Of a stretch of DNA of 64,000 bases, positions 35,988-45,779 are shown piece by piece. The DNA is from Polynucleobacter sp. Adler-ghost. Its GTDB lineage: Bacteria; Pseudomonadota; Gammaproteobacteria; Burkholderiales; Burkholderiaceae. Below the pieces are notes generated by a model, which searched no databases, was not told where the DNA came from, and saw only the letters and a program-made list of their open reading frames with translations. The position numbers were made by a program, and so were the translations under genes. Every line of letters begins with the position of its first letter. Positions within the stretch are counted from its first letter, which is position 1. The DNA lies in contig NZ_CP061320.1 in the NCBI RefSeq assembly GCF_018688495.1, forward strand, positions 1,460,586-1,524,585, given 5' to 3'.

Positions 35988-36643
35988 TGAATCTGGAAAA
36001 GCGCCAAGCTTTCTTTGAGCTACTCAGAGAAAACAATCCCCATCCAGAAACCGAATTGGAATATAGCTCTCCGTTTGAACTACTCATTGCCGTATTGCTA
36101 TCGGCACAAGCAACCGATATTTCCGTAAACAAAGGTACACGTCAGCTATTTAAGATTGCCAACACGCCCCAAGCTCTCTTGGATCTGGGCGAGCAAGGTG
36201 TGAAGCCTTTTATTCAGCACATTGGCTTATTCAACTCCAAGGGCAAGCATATTCAAGAGACTTGTCGAATACTGCTTGAAAAGCATGGTGGTGAAGTGCC
36301 TCAAAATCGCGAAGAGCTAGAGTTGCTCCCAGGGGTTGGCAGAAAGACTGCAAACGTGATTCTCAATACTGCCTTTGGCCAACCCACTATGGCAGTCGAT
36401 ACCCATATTTTTAGAGTCTCAAACCGAACTGGTTTGGCACCGGGTAAAGATGTTGTGAAAGTTGAAGAGCAGTTGCTCAAACGCATCCCGAAAGAGTTTT
36501 TAATGGATGCGCATCATTGGCTCATTCTGCATGGCCGATATACCTGTAAAGCCCGTAATCCGGATTGCGAGCAATGTATCGTTGAGCCTCTCTGCGGCTT
36601 TAAACAGAAAACTGGCAAAGGAAAAGTTCGTGGCAATATTTAA
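35984..36643 (+). CDS. nth: Endonuclease III
   Basis: A 219-residue DNA glycosylase/AP lyase of base excision repair, removing oxidised pyrimidines. The helix-hairpin-helix has LPGVGRKTANVILN with the catalytic Lys, and the catalytic Asp is in VDTHIFRVSNRTG. The C-terminal [4Fe-4S] loop is seen as CKARNPDCEQCIVEPLC. The start overlaps the rsxB stop in an ATGA junction, so both are translated together, a remnant of the rsx-nth linkage known elsewhere. Confidence 0.96.
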   Translation: MMNLEKRQAFFELLRENNPHPETELEYSSPFELLIAVLLSAQATDISVNKGTRQLFKIANTPQALLDLGEQGVKPFIQHIGLFNSKGKHIQETCRILLEKHGGEVPQNREELELLPGVGRKTANVILNTAFGQPTMAVDTHIFRVSNRTGLAPGKDVVKVEEQLLKRIPKEFLMDAHHWLILHGRYTCKARNPDCEQCIVEPLCGFKQKTGKGKVRGNI

Positions 36644-37061
36644 TCCGACCCGCGAAGAGGTAAGGCGCTTTTTTTGTGATACCTGGAAGAAGAAAACCAG
36701 GGATCAAATTCTGACGCCAATGGAAACACTTGCAAGCGACTGGATGGTTGAGCACCCGGAATATCATGGTCTCTTAGCAGATCCAGAAGTCGCAGTTGCG
36801 CAAGACTACACGCCAGAGCGTGGTGAGACTAATCCCTTCCTACACCTCTCCATGCACTTATCGATTAGCGAACAAACCTCGATCGATCAACCCCCAGGCA
36901 TTAAAGAAGTTTCTGAAAAGTTAGCAAAGAAACAGGGCTCTACGCATGAAGCTCAGCACGCCATGATGGAATGCTTGGGACAGGTCATGTGGGAGGCGCA
37001 ACGTGATGGACAGCCGCTCAGTCCCGAGAAATATCTTGAGGCACTACAGAAATTGATCTAG
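36630..37061 (+). CDS. DUF1841 family protein
   Basis: A 143-residue protein of unknown function. The start is taken as GTG at 36630 (product begins MAIFNPTREEVRRFF), because AAAGGA lies eight bases upstream and family similarity starts there. It overlaps nth by 14 bases. The chain is soluble, rich in Glu and Gln, and contains NPFLHLSMHLSISEQ and HEAQHAMMECLGQVMWEAQ, conserved in DUF1841. His residues in these segments could bind a metal. The family is common beside nth in Betaproteobacteria. The 3' end overlaps the convergent DMT gene by four bases. Confidence 0.87.
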   Translation: MAIFNPTREEVRRFFCDTWKKKTRDQILTPMETLASDWMVEHPEYHGLLADPEVAVAQDYTPERGETNPFLHLSMHLSISEQTSIDQPPGIKEVSEKLAKKQGSTHEAQHAMMECLGQVMWEAQRDGQPLSPEKYLEALQKLI

Positions 37062-37933
37062 TGACTACGCTTTACCAGCATTCGCTTGCTCAGAATTACA
37101 GTAGAGACAACTAAAAAAGCAAAGATCATATTCATTAAGGTGATGCGATCATCCAAGAAAAAGCTCGAGGCCAGTAGCGTACAAAAAGGCTGAATCAATT
37201 GAACTTGGCTGACCCTTGCAATTCCGCCGATAGCAAGACCCTCGTACCAAAAAAAGAAGCCTAGATACATCGGAAATATACTCAGATAGACAAAGCTTGT
37301 CCAAGCAACTACATCAGCACCCCAATACGATGAAGAAAATGTGAAGTAAGTTGCCACGATATTAATAGGCAATGAAATCACTAGCGCCCAAGAAATTACC
37401 GTACGCGGGTTCATCTTTCGGGATAACTCTCCACCCTCCACATACCCCACGCAAGCGCAAATGCCACCCAGCACGAGCAGAATATCTACATAGGTAAAAC
37501 TTCCGGAACTTTTAAGCAAGGCATACATCATCACCAGTGCAGCGCCCAAAATGGATACAAGCCAAAAACCGATTGAGGGACGCTCCTTAAAGCGGATAAC
37601 TCCGATCACTGTAGTCGCTAAGGGCATCATCCCCAAAATAACAGCACCATGGGAGGATGAGCCCTCCTTCATAGCTAGGGTAGTAAAGATTGGAAATCCA
37701 AAAACGACACCCAACGCAATCACAGCAAACTTCAATAAGTCAGTTTTACTAGGGAGCGGTACTTGCTTATACAAAAGATAGCTTAAAGCAACTAAACCGG
37801 CTAAGGAAGCTCTGCCAAATGCAATGAAGTAAGGATTGAAGCTTTGAACGGTAATTTTACTTACCGGCAAGGTTAGGCTAAAAACAAGAATGCCAATAAA
37901 GCCAATGAGCATTCCCTTAGTCTCTTTATTCAC
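37058..37933 (-). CDS. DMT/EamA family permease
   Basis: About 291 residues with ten hydrophobic helices in two EamA repeats, typical of drug/metabolite transporters. The first repeat begins GMLIGFIGILVFSLTLPVSKI, and the second includes VGYVEGGELSRKMNP and IGGIARVSQVQLIQPF. The substrate is unknown; relatives export amino acids or other small metabolites. The GTG at 37933 is chosen because AAGGG stands five bases upstream; an ATG at 37912 is an alternative. It follows the HIT gene by 37 bases on the same strand. Confidence 0.85.
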   Translation of the reverse strand: MNKETKGMLIGFIGILVFSLTLPVSKITVQSFNPYFIAFGRASLAGLVALSYLLYKQVPLPSKTDLLKFAVIALGVVFGFPIFTTLAMKEGSSSHGAVILGMMPLATTVIGVIRFKERPSIGFWLVSILGAALVMMYALLKSSGSFTYVDILLVLGGICACVGYVEGGELSRKMNPRTVISWALVISLPINIVATYFTFSSSYWGADVVAWTSFVYLSIFPMYLGFFFWYEGLAIGGIARVSQVQLIQPFCTLLASSFFLDDRITLMNMIFAFLVVSTVILSKRMLVKRSH

Positions 37934-37970
37934 TATCACCCTTGGGAGAAAAAATACTGCTGAACAATTT

Positions 37971-38411
37971 TTAAGAAAGTGTGGCGATGGCAGCTTTAAT
38001 TGCTGCAGGCAATTGACTGACAAGCTGCCGGCGTTCCGCTAGTTTACTGAGAGGTAATTCTTGAACTCTTTTTGACCACACAGATCCTGGGAAGAAAGCA
38101 TCATCCTTATATCTGGGAATTACATGCCAATGTATGTGGGGAACCATGTTGCCTAAGGCTGCAATATTGACCTTATCTGGACACATCACATGCCTGATCG
38201 CTTCCTCTACTGCAAAGACTAGCGACATCAGGTGTTCGCGCTCACCATAAGTCAGATCGGTCATCTCAGCAATATGGCGATTCCAGATCACACGACAAAA
38301 GCCGGGCAGATCAGGATCATTTACTAAGATGACTCTGCAGTCATCCCCACGCCAAATTAATTGACCCTCTTCAGGTCTAAGCTCTTCTTTACAGAGTACG
38401 CAATTAGTCAT
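37971..38411 (-). CDS. HIT family nucleotide-binding protein
   Basis: A 146-residue histidine-triad protein, expected to hydrolyse or transfer nucleotides from dinucleoside polyphosphates or nucleoside phosphoramidates. The triad HIHWHV occupies residues 92-97 (His92, 94, 96). A CxxC near the N-terminus (CVLC) and other cysteines could bind zinc. FCRVIWNRHIAEMTDL is typical for the beta/gamma-proteobacterial diadenosine tetraphosphate hydrolase-like branch. It lies after the aceA terminator and before the DMT permease gene. Confidence 0.88.
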   Translation of the reverse strand: MTNCVLCKEELRPEEGQLIWRGDDCRVILVNDPDLPGFCRVIWNRHIAEMTDLTYGEREHLMSLVFAVEEAIRHVMCPDKVNIAALGNMVPHIHWHVIPRYKDDAFFPGSVWSKRVQELPLSKLAERRQLVSQLPAAIKAAIATLS

Positions 38412-38427
38412 GGGAAGAATGTAAACT

Positions 38428-38469
38428 AAAAAGGCATCTAAGTCACCCTTGTGGGGTAATTTAGATGCC
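38428..38469 (-). terminator. Terminator after aceA
   Basis: On the minus strand GGCATCTAA and TTAGATGCC form a 9-bp stem enclosing a smaller CCC/GGG hairpin, followed by TTTTT. A second dyad (ACAGTAA/TTACTGT, 38473-38498) lies between it and the aceA stop. Confidence 0.8.
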
Positions 38470-38524
38470 GTGACAGTAAGACTGGATTCTTTTACTGTTC
38501 TATTGGGAACTACTGAGGGATTAC

Positions 38525-39823
38525 TTAGTGAAACTGCTCTTCTTCTGTAGATCCAGTCAATGCAGTGACTGAAGACTTGCCACCTTGAATTACTGTAGTG
38601 ACATCGTCGAAGTAACCAGTGCCCACTTCCTGCTGATGCGATACGAATGTATAACCACGATCACGAGCAGCGAATTCTGGCTCCTGTACTTTCTCAATGT
38701 AAGCAGTCATACCGCGCTGCATGTAGTCTTGGGCCAAGTCGAACATGTTGTACCACATTGAATGAATACCAGCGAGGGTAATAAATTGATACTTGTAACC
38801 CATTGCACCTAATTCACGCTGGAACTTCGCAATTGTTGCGTCATCCAAGTTCTTCTTCCAATTGAATGATGGTGAGCAGTTGTAAGCCAACATCTTGCCT
38901 GGGAACTTCGCACGAATTGCTTCGGCAAACTTACGAGCAAAATCTAAGTCTGGTGTACCAGTTTCACACCACACCATATCAGCGTATGCGGCATATGCCA
39001 AACCACGGGAGATCGCTTGATCCAAGCCCTTACGTGTTTTGTAAAAGCCCTCTGGAGTACGCTCACCCGTCAAGAATGGCTTGTCATTTGCATCATAGTC
39101 AGATGTCAGCAAATCAGCAGCTTCAGCATCGGTCCGGGCCAAGATGATGGTTGAAACACCCATCACGTCAGCGGCTAAACGTGCAGAAATCAATTTTTGT
39201 ACTGACTCTGCAGTTGGCAATAACACTTTGCCACCTAGGTGACCGCACTTCTTAACGGAAGATAATTGATCTTCGAAGTGAACTCCAGCTGCACCCTGCT
39301 TGATCAATGCTTTACTAAGTTCAAATGCATTCAATACACCACCAAACCCTGCTTCAGCATCAGCAACAATTGGCGCAAAATACTCGATATAGCCCGCATC
39401 ACCTTTATTAATGCCTTTAGCGGTTTGGATTTCATCAGCACGTTGGAATGAGTTATTAATGCGTTCAACCATCTTCGGAACTGAATCTACTGGATATAAG
39501 GATTGGTCTGGGTACATCGCTGCATAGGAGTTACCATCAGCAGCAACTTGCCAACCTGATAAGTAGATAGCTTGAACGCCAGCCTTAACCTGTTGCATTG
39601 CCTGACCGCCAGTCAAAGCACCCAAACAGTTAACGTAAGCTTCGTTATTTACCAATTCCCAAAGACGCTCTGCACCATGCTTAGCCAAGGTGTGCTCAAT
39701 CTTTAATGAGCCACGAAGGCGAACTACATCTTCAGCCGTATAACCACGAGTAATACCTTTCCAGCGTGGATTGGTATCCCAGTCTTTTTGTAGTGCTGCA
39801 ATTTCTGCTTTGCGATCTGCCAT
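38525..39823 (-). CDS. aceA: Isocitrate lyase
   Basis: A 432-residue enzyme of the glyoxylate shunt that splits isocitrate to glyoxylate and succinate, allowing growth on acetate or fatty acids. The catalytic loop [17 protein letters not shown] is present, as are [14 protein letters not shown] metal ligands ([10 protein letters not shown]) and [12 protein letters not shown]. The length fits the shorter bacterial type. AGGGAG stands eight bases before the ATG. Malate synthase is not in the window. Two palindromes in the upstream 280 bases may be operators. Confidence 0.96.
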   Translation of the reverse strand: MADRKAEIAALQKDWDTNPRWKGITRGYTAEDVVRLRGSLKIEHTLAKHGAERLWELVNNEAYVNCLGALTGGQAMQQVKAGVQAIYLSGWQVAADGNSYAAMYPDQSLYPVDSVPKMVERINNSFQRADEIQTAKGINKGDAGYIEYFAPIVADAEAGFGGVLNAFELSKALIKQGAAGVHFEDQLSSVKKCGHLGGKVLLPTAESVQKLISARLAADVMGVSTIILARTDAEAADLLTSDYDANDKPFLTGERTPEGFYKTRKGLDQAISRGLAYAAYADMVWCETGTPDLDFARKFAEAIRAKFPGKMLAYNCSPSFNWKKNLDDATIAKFQRELGAMGYKYQFITLAGIHSMWYNMFDLAQDYMQRGMTAYIEKVQEPEFAARDRGYTFVSHQQEVGTGYFDDVTTVIQGGKSSVTALTGSTEEEQFH

Positions 39824-39892
39824 GTTTTTCTCCCTAAGTTAAGCAAGTACATCCAATATTGAGACACTCAGTACAGACAATGAAGTCTTATG

Positions 39893-39904
39893 TCTTATAT
39901 AAGA
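39893..39904. promoter_or_regulatory. 12-bp perfect palindrome near the aceA start
   Basis: TCTTATATAAGA is fully self-complementary and lies 70 bases upstream of the aceA start. It may be an operator or contain a -10-like element. Confidence 0.35.
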
Positions 39905-40075
39905 GTTTAAGTACCTGAGAAAAGCATGCAAGACTTATTTTAGGATGAGATAAAAATAATTAATCTAATTAATTCAATAACTTAAAATCAAAATTTTATA
40001 ATACGAAATTGATCTGCAAGCGGCGAAATAATGCAGAGCTTGAAATGTTGCACTGCATTTTGCGTATGGGAATGA

Positions 40076-40094
40076 CTTTTCACATTGTGAAAAG
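40076..40094. promoter_or_regulatory. 19-base palindrome CTTTTCAC-ATT-GTGAAAAG upstream of aceA
   Basis: Two perfect 8-base arms around ATT, 252 bases upstream of aceA and just after the MFS gene. There is no T-run, so a protein-binding site is more likely than a terminator. Confidence 0.45.
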
Positions 40095-40105
40095 AATTGG
40101 GTGTT

Positions 40106-41344
40106 TTAGCTAGCTTTGGGGGTGCTGATGCTCGCAACCTTAAATCCAGTCAAAATAATCAGGAGCTGGAACAAGGCGACACCAATAAATAAGAACTTTG
40201 GCAAGCCTACATCCAAGAAGATTCCAAAGATCAATGGACTTAGTGCAGCGCCCAAATCAATACCTGAGTAAACAATACCGTAAACCCTGCCCGACGAGCC
40301 AGAGGGTGTTGCAGAGCGAATCATCAAGTCACGGGATGGTGCCGCTATTCCCAAGCCGAGTCCAATCACAATGAAAGCTATGATAATTAATTCGACTGGT
40401 ACCAAACCTGTGGCCATTAAAAGACCCATTACGATGTTCACAGTAAAGCAAACCGTAATGATGCGTTCAGGCACTTTTAATTTGGTGGCCAAATAGCCAC
40501 CTAATAGCATTCCTCCAGCGCCACCCAAAGACATAAGGGTTAAATAATAATTACCAGAACTTACGGCAATGTCGTAGATTTTAAAAAGCGCAGTTGGAGC
40601 AAATGATTGCAAGCCTGTAGTTGCTGCCATACTAAAGAAAAAGAAAATCCAGCAGAGCCAAACGACAGGCAACTTTAGAAAACCAAAAGTGCTCATGGGT
40701 GCGCCACCGGGATTGTTCGCAATATGACTGGCTTCTGATTCATCTCGCCTTGCCTGCACATCATCTACTAAACGAGCTCGACTCACCCAAAGAGTCGCCA
40801 AAATAAGAACCTCCAGCACCGCAGCCGACAAAAACGCAATACGCCAATCCGCTATGGTTGTTATGGCCACCATGAATGCTGGGGCAGCAGCCCAGCCGAT
40901 ATAGCCCGTTACCCCATGAATGGAGTAGGCGTAAGGCAAATTCGGCGGTGAAATTTTGTGATTAATCAGCGTGTAATCTACCGGATGGAAAACGCCATTG
41001 CCACATCCGGCAATCACTGCACCTAGTACTAACATGGCATAACCGTTACTTTGTGAGTAAGTAAGTGCAGCCAATGCAAGCAAAGCCACGCCAGCAAATA
41101 AGACGGGGCGTGAGCCAATACGATCCACTAAAAATCCAGATGCCGCCTGAACGATACAAGAGACCACAAAGAAGATGGTCATGAGCAAGCCAAGTTCAGC
41201 ATAGTTAAAGCCGAACTCTGCTTTCAACCATGGGAACATGGGCGGCAGAATTAAATGAAAGAAATGGGAGCTGCCGTGAGCCAGGCTAATCAGACCAACA
41301 ACCCGGACATCACTGGCGCGCCTATTTTTTAGAGCGTCAATCAT
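40106..41344 (-). CDS. MFS permease, fosmidomycin-resistance (Fsr)-like branch
   Basis: A 412-residue transporter with about twelve helices. The N-terminus SLAHGSSHFFHLILPPMFPWL and the loop after helix 2 (GFLVDRIGSRPVLF) point to the Fsr-like MFS branch. A conserved GNGVFHPVDYTLIN follows. The substrate is unknown; names such as fosmidomycin resistance should not be taken as function. It is encoded 48 bases after clpB in the same direction and could be co-transcribed with it. Confidence 0.85.
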   Translation of the reverse strand: MIDALKNRRASDVRVVGLISLAHGSSHFFHLILPPMFPWLKAEFGFNYAELGLLMTIFFVVSCIVQAASGFLVDRIGSRPVLFAGVALLALAALTYSQSNGYAMLVLGAVIAGCGNGVFHPVDYTLINHKISPPNLPYAYSIHGVTGYIGWAAAPAFMVAITTIADWRIAFLSAAVLEVLILATLWVSRARLVDDVQARRDESEASHIANNPGGAPMSTFGFLKLPVVWLCWIFFFFSMAATTGLQSFAPTALFKIYDIAVSSGNYYLTLMSLGGAGGMLLGGYLATKLKVPERIITVCFTVNIVMGLLMATGLVPVELIIIAFIVIGLGLGIAAPSRDLMIRSATPSGSSGRVYGIVYSGIDLGAALSPLIFGIFLDVGLPKFLFIGVALFQLLIILTGFKVASISTPKAS

Positions 41345-41392
41345 GTACCGAGTTTACTGGCGCAGACGTATTTCTGCTGATTTTTTGATGAA

Positions 41393-43987
41393 TTACTTAC
41401 TAAAGCTAAAGTCGCCGTTCTTATCAACGCCTACAGGTACAGTGTCCTTAGGGCCAAACTTACCCTCCAAGATCATCTTAGACACTGGGTTCTCGATATA
41501 TTGCTGAATTGCACGCTTTAGTGGTCTCGCTCCAAATACGGGGTCAAAACCAACTTCCGCAATCTTAGCTAAAGCGGTATCACTGACATCCATCTGCATA
41601 TCGATCTTAGCTAAACGATCTGACAAGTTCTTCAATAAGATCTTTGCGATATTAGCAATATTGCCTTTATCCAAACCATGGAATACTACGATCTCATCAA
41701 TCCGGTTTAAAAACTCAGGGCGGAAATGACCTTTTAACTCTTCAAATACCGCCTCTTTAATTTCTAACTGCTTCTTACCAACCATCGACTGAATGAGATG
41801 TGAGCCAATATTACTGGTCATCACAATCACGGTATTCTTAAAGTCTACGGTACGACCTTGACCATCCGTTAAGCGGCCATCGTCCAATACTTGCAAAAGC
41901 ACATTGAAAACATCTGGATGCGCTTTTTCAATCTCATCAAACAAGATGACGCTGTATGGATGGCGACGTACTTGTTCAGTTAAATAACCACCCTCTTCAT
42001 AGCCTACATAGCCTGGAGGCGCGCCGATTAAACGGGCAACACTATGCTTCTCCATAAACTCGCTCATATCAATACGAATGAGGTGCTCTTCACTATCAAA
42101 TAAGAAACCAGCCAAGGCTTTACAAAGCTCAGTCTTACCCACACCAGTAGGCCCTAAGAATAAGAATGAGCCATAAGGGCGATTCTCTTCAGAAAGACCT
42201 GCGCGGGAGCGACGAATAGCATCAGATACCGCACGAATAGCCTCCTCTTGGCCAACTACGCGCTGATGTAACAGCTCCTCCATCTTGAGTAACTTATCGC
42301 GTTCACCCTGCATCATCTTCGATACTGGAATGCCTGTAGCACGAGAAACTACTTCAGCGATTTCTTCTGCGCCGACTTGGGTACGTAAGAGCTTGTTCTT
42401 CACTACGCCATTTTTATTGCCCTTTGCTTCAGCAGCGGCAGCGGATTTGAGTTTAGCTTCAAGCTCAGGTAATTTGCCATATTGCAATTCTGCAACTTGC
42501 TCTAACTTGCCATCGCGCTGTAATCTTGCAATATCAGCACGGACTTTTTCGATCTCCTCTTTGAGATGAGCGGCGCCCAATACAGCACCCTTTTCCGCTT
42601 TCCAGATTTCTTCTAAATCAGCATACTCAGCACCCAAGCGCTTGATCTCATCCTCAATCAAGCCAAGACGTTTTTGTGATGCCTCATCTTTTTCCTTCTT
42701 AACTGCTTCACGCTCAATCTTGAGTTGAATCAGACGACGCTCCAGCTTATCCATGACCTCTGGCTTGGAATCAATTTCCATGCGAATACGAGAACCAGCC
42801 TCATCAATGAGATCGATTGCCTTATCTGGCAAAAAACGATCGGTAATATAGCGATGAGATAGCTCTGCAGCTGCCACGATGGCAGGGTCGGTAATCTCAA
42901 TACCATGGTGAAGCTCATAACGTTCTTGTAAACCTCGCAAGATAGCAATAGTGGCTTCAACACTAGGCTCCTCCACCATCACTTTTTGGAAGCGGCGCTC
43001 TAGTGCGGCATCCTTCTCAATATACTTGCGGTATTCATCTAGAGTGGTTGCGCCGATGCAATGTAATTCACCACGTGCTAGAGCAGGCTTGAGCATATTG
43101 CCAGCGTCCATTGCGCCATCACCCTTACCTGCGCCTACCATCGTATGAATCTCATCAATAAAGATGATGGTTTGACCTTCGTCCTTAGCAACATCACTCA
43201 GAACAGCCTTAAGACGTTCTTCGAATTCACCGCGGTACTTGGCACCCGCCAGTAACAATGCCATATCCAATACGAGGACACGCTTGTTCTTGAGGGTTTC
43301 AGGAACTTCGCCGTTGACGATACGTTGGGCTAAACCCTCAACAATGGCAGTTTTACCAACACCCGGTTCACCAATGAGGACTGGGTTATTTTTGCCACGA
43401 CGTTGCAGAATCTGAATGGTGCGACGAATCTCATCATCACGACCAATCACAGGGTCGAGCTTACCCATACGAGCCCGTTCAGTTAAATCAATGGTGTATT
43501 TCTTTAAGGCTTCACGTTGACCTTCGGCATCCGCACTATTCACTGACTCTCCTCCGCGTACTAAATCAATAGCCGCTTCTAACGATTTACGATTTAAACC
43601 ATTCTCACGAGCCATCTTACCGAGCTCACCTTTATCATCCGCCACTACTAGCAAAAATAACTCGCCAGCAATAAATTGATCATTACGCTTATTGGCTTCT
43701 TTTTCACATAAGTTCAGCCAGTTGCTTAAATCACGCCCAAGCTGAACTTCCCCACCAGTACCCTGCACTTCTGGGAGCTTGGCGATGAGTTTCTCAGTTG
43801 CCTTTTCAAGGCCAGGTACGTTGACGCCGGCGCGTGTTAATAAACTCTTGGCGCCACCATCTGAGTCGCGCAGCATCGCTAGCAGCAAATGGGCTGGCTC
43901 GATATATTGATTGTCTTTTGCCAAAGCAAGGCTTTGTGCCTCACTGAGTGCTTCTTGAAACTTCGTAGTTAATTTATCTATTCTCAT
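41393..43987 (-). CDS. clpB: ATP-dependent disaggregase ClpB
   Basis: An 864-residue Hsp100 hexameric ATPase that rescues aggregated proteins with DnaK. The N-domain has two Clp repeats. The first AAA+ module has Walker [10 protein letters not shown] and [14 protein letters not shown]. The long coiled-coil middle domain (about 400-530) is rich in Glu, Lys and Leu. The second AAA+ module has GPTGVGKTE and [15 protein letters not shown]. The length is full. A heat-shock sigma-32-type promoter lies just upstream. Confidence 0.98.
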   Translation of the reverse strand: MRIDKLTTKFQEALSEAQSLALAKDNQYIEPAHLLLAMLRDSDGGAKSLLTRAGVNVPGLEKATEKLIAKLPEVQGTGGEVQLGRDLSNWLNLCEKEANKRNDQFIAGELFLLVVADDKGELGKMARENGLNRKSLEAAIDLVRGGESVNSADAEGQREALKKYTIDLTERARMGKLDPVIGRDDEIRRTIQILQRRGKNNPVLIGEPGVGKTAIVEGLAQRIVNGEVPETLKNKRVLVLDMALLLAGAKYRGEFEERLKAVLSDVAKDEGQTIIFIDEIHTMVGAGKGDGAMDAGNMLKPALARGELHCIGATTLDEYRKYIEKDAALERRFQKVMVEEPSVEATIAILRGLQERYELHHGIEITDPAIVAAAELSHRYITDRFLPDKAIDLIDEAGSRIRMEIDSKPEVMDKLERRLIQLKIEREAVKKEKDEASQKRLGLIEDEIKRLGAEYADLEEIWKAEKGAVLGAAHLKEEIEKVRADIARLQRDGKLEQVAELQYGKLPELEAKLKSAAAAEAKGNKNGVVKNKLLRTQVGAEEIAEVVSRATGIPVSKMMQGERDKLLKMEELLHQRVVGQEEAIRAVSDAIRRSRAGLSEENRPYGSFLFLGPTGVGKTELCKALAGFLFDSEEHLIRIDMSEFMEKHSVARLIGAPPGYVGYEEGGYLTEQVRRHPYSVILFDEIEKAHPDVFNVLLQVLDDGRLTDGQGRTVDFKNTVIVMTSNIGSHLIQSMVGKKQLEIKEAVFEELKGHFRPEFLNRIDEIVVFHGLDKGNIANIAKILLKNLSDRLAKIDMQMDVSDTALAKIAEVGFDPVFGARPLKRAIQQYIENPVSKMILEGKFGPKDTVPVGVDKNGDFSFSK

Positions 43988-44035
43988 TTTTAATTCCTAT
44001 CTAATCTATCTATTTTTATGCGTTTATATCTATAG

Positions 44036-44064
44036 AATATAGGGGCATTTTGCATAATTTCAAG
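44036..44064 (-). promoter_or_regulatory. Sigma-32 (heat-shock) type promoter of clpB
   Basis: On the minus strand CTTGAAA is followed after 12 bases by CCCCTATATT. This is close to the sigma-32 consensus CTTGAAA-N(11-16)-CCCCATNT. It starts 49 bases upstream of the clpB ATG. Confidence 0.75.
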
Positions 44065-44089
44065 TCTGTTAGACCTCTTTTTAAGCGAA

Positions 44090-44344
44090 TTGAATCCTAT
44101 TTTGACCTGGCTTGTTTACCTCCTAGAATGCTCTGATGGCAGCTATTACGCTGGTATTACAAACCGCCTAGAACATCGTTTAGCAGCTCATAATTCAGGG
44201 GAAGGCGCTCGTTATACGAGGGCTCGCAGACCAGTCACCCTTTTAGCAAGCCAAGAGCACCCAGATCGATCTGAGGCGTCTAAAGCCGAGGCTAGATTAA
44301 AGAAACTACCGAGATCAGAAAAGCTGGGGTTTTTTAAAGCCTAG
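44090..44344 (+). CDS. GIY-YIG nuclease superfamily protein (UPF0213/YhbQ type)
   Basis: An 84-residue single-domain GIY-YIG protein. The motif appears as VYLLECSDGSYYAGITNRLEHR, followed by HNSGEGARYTRARRPV and a conserved Glu in SKAEARLKKL. Family members of this size (YhbQ) are proposed DNA-repair nucleases. The start is TTG (44090 or 44102); there is no ATG in range, and only a weak ribosome binding site. It is divergent from clpB and convergent with the exonuclease fusion, 12 bases apart. Confidence 0.82.
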   Translation: MNPILTWLVYLLECSDGSYYAGITNRLEHRLAAHNSGEGARYTRARRPVTLLASQEHPDRSEASKAEARLKKLPRSEKLGFFKA

Positions 44345-44356
44345 GTTTTTAGTGCT

Positions 44357-45766
44357 TTACGCAGTGTCTTTGACTACCAAAGGAATCACCTGACTCTTAA
44401 AGCTTCCAGCAAGTGCTTTTTTCAAGATCTTGTAAATATCTAGATCAAATTCAGCCTCCCCTGAATCAGTCAACTCATAGAGCTCTTCCTCGTTGATCGC
44501 CGTACCTAAATAACGCCAACGATCCACCACGTGCATGTGACCACCTTCTTTTATTGCCACTGGTCCAGGATATGGCCAGACTTGCACCTGAAATAATTCC
44601 AGAGCAGTTTTAAGCTGAAGATTATGCAAGTCGATGGGAGAACTCCCAATACAGGCACCTCCGCATTGCTTTACTTGATAACCAAAACAAGCTTTGCCTT
44701 CAATGCGCTTCTCCAGACCGAGTAGCGCTTCACAGAGGTGATATTTTTTTGCAATCGCTTTAAGGTAAGCATTGGCCTCTCGCTTGCTATAGAACAAGCC
44801 AAATAAATTTTCTTGAATGCCAGGGTCTAGTTCACGATGAGCTACCAAATAAGGAGTGAGCACACCATCCTCAGTACGCTCCAGCTTCCAGGCGCAGAGA
44901 TCCTTTGAGCGGCGTAATTTAATGTTCATACTGGGCATGCGATCTTTAATGAGTCGCGATTCTAAAATTAATGCGCCCAGCTCTCCGCTAGTCTCAATCC
45001 AATCAATGTCTCTGACTTGCATCGAGAGCTTCATTTCCTTACGCTGAGTAAGGGCCCCTTGAAAATGGCCCATTACCCTGCTACGTAGAGAAATACTTTT
45101 ACCGATATACAGCGGGATTTGATTCTCGCCATAAAAAATGTAGCAACCCGGCTTTTCTGGAATCGAATCCACGAGTGCTTTATCAATATTGGGCGGTAAG
45201 CTCGGATTACCAATGAGTTGATTTACCGCTTTGAGAAGCGCCTCACGCCCCAACTTTTCTTCACAAACCCGCCAGAACTGAAGTAATAAATCAGCGTCAC
45301 CCAATGCACGGTGTCGTGCGCTAATTTTGAGACGGTGGGCACTAATGATGGTGTCGAGATTGTGTCTAAGCTGATCTGGAAATAGCAAACGAGAGAGCTT
45401 TACGGTACAGAGTACTTTGGGCTTGAAGTCGATGCCCACCCGCTTAAAGGATGCCTTCAAAAATCCATAATCAAAACGGGCATTGTGGGCTACAAAAATC
45501 TTTCCCTCAAGCTCGCGAGCGATTTCTGTTGCCAAGCCCTCAAAGGCAGGCTGCTGACTAACCATCTGAGGCCTAATGCCCGTCAAATTTTGAATGTTCT
45601 GCGGAATAAATGTCTGGGGATTAATGAGGCTTTCCCAAGTCTTTACCTGATCATGAATCAGCGATTTGATGCCAACCTCTGTAATGCGATCGCGCTCGAA
45701 GTGAGAGCCCGTAGTCTCGATGTCAACAAATGCTAATGGGGGATATTCATGACCACTTGATGACAT
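44357..45766 (-). CDS. DnaQ-like 3'-5' exonuclease fused to a Cho/UvrC-like GIY-YIG domain
   Basis: A protein of about 469 residues. The N-terminal DEDDh exonuclease has FVDIETTG, HNARFDYGF and HRALGDADLLLQ. The central GIY-YIG domain has PGCYIFYGENQIPLYIGKSISLRSR. A C-terminal region with cysteines (CFGYQVKQCGGACIG) resembles the UvrC/Cho interdomain. Such fusions are known in Proteobacteria and are thought to act in DNA repair next to UvrC, but are little studied. The ATG at 45766 is preferred; the longer frame would need TTG. It follows the TPR gene by 13 bases. Confidence 0.85.
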   Translation of the reverse strand: MSSSGHEYPPLAFVDIETTGSHFERDRITEVGIKSLIHDQVKTWESLINPQTFIPQNIQNLTGIRPQMVSQQPAFEGLATEIARELEGKIFVAHNARFDYGFLKASFKRVGIDFKPKVLCTVKLSRLLFPDQLRHNLDTIISAHRLKISARHRALGDADLLLQFWRVCEEKLGREALLKAVNQLIGNPSLPPNIDKALVDSIPEKPGCYIFYGENQIPLYIGKSISLRSRVMGHFQGALTQRKEMKLSMQVRDIDWIETSGELGALILESRLIKDRMPSMNIKLRRSKDLCAWKLERTEDGVLTPYLVAHRELDPGIQENLFGLFYSKREANAYLKAIAKKYHLCEALLGLEKRIEGKACFGYQVKQCGGACIGSSPIDLHNLQLKTALELFQVQVWPYPGPVAIKEGGHMHVVDRWRYLGTAINEEELYELTDSGEAEFDLDIYKILKKALAGSFKSQVIPLVVKDTA

Positions 45767-45779
45767 GAGAGCTGAAGAA

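Larger units (their letters stand above)
39824..40105. other. Intergenic region upstream of aceA
   Basis: These 282 AT-rich bases hold the aceA promoter and two clear palindromes (39893-39904 and 40076-40094). An AATGCAG/CTGCATT inverted repeat with a 16-base centre lies at about 40030-40059. No gene or RNA was seen. Confidence 0.55.

Noticed and set aside
40076..40094. Terminator of the MFS gene
   Set aside because: The dyad is clear but no T-run follows on either strand.
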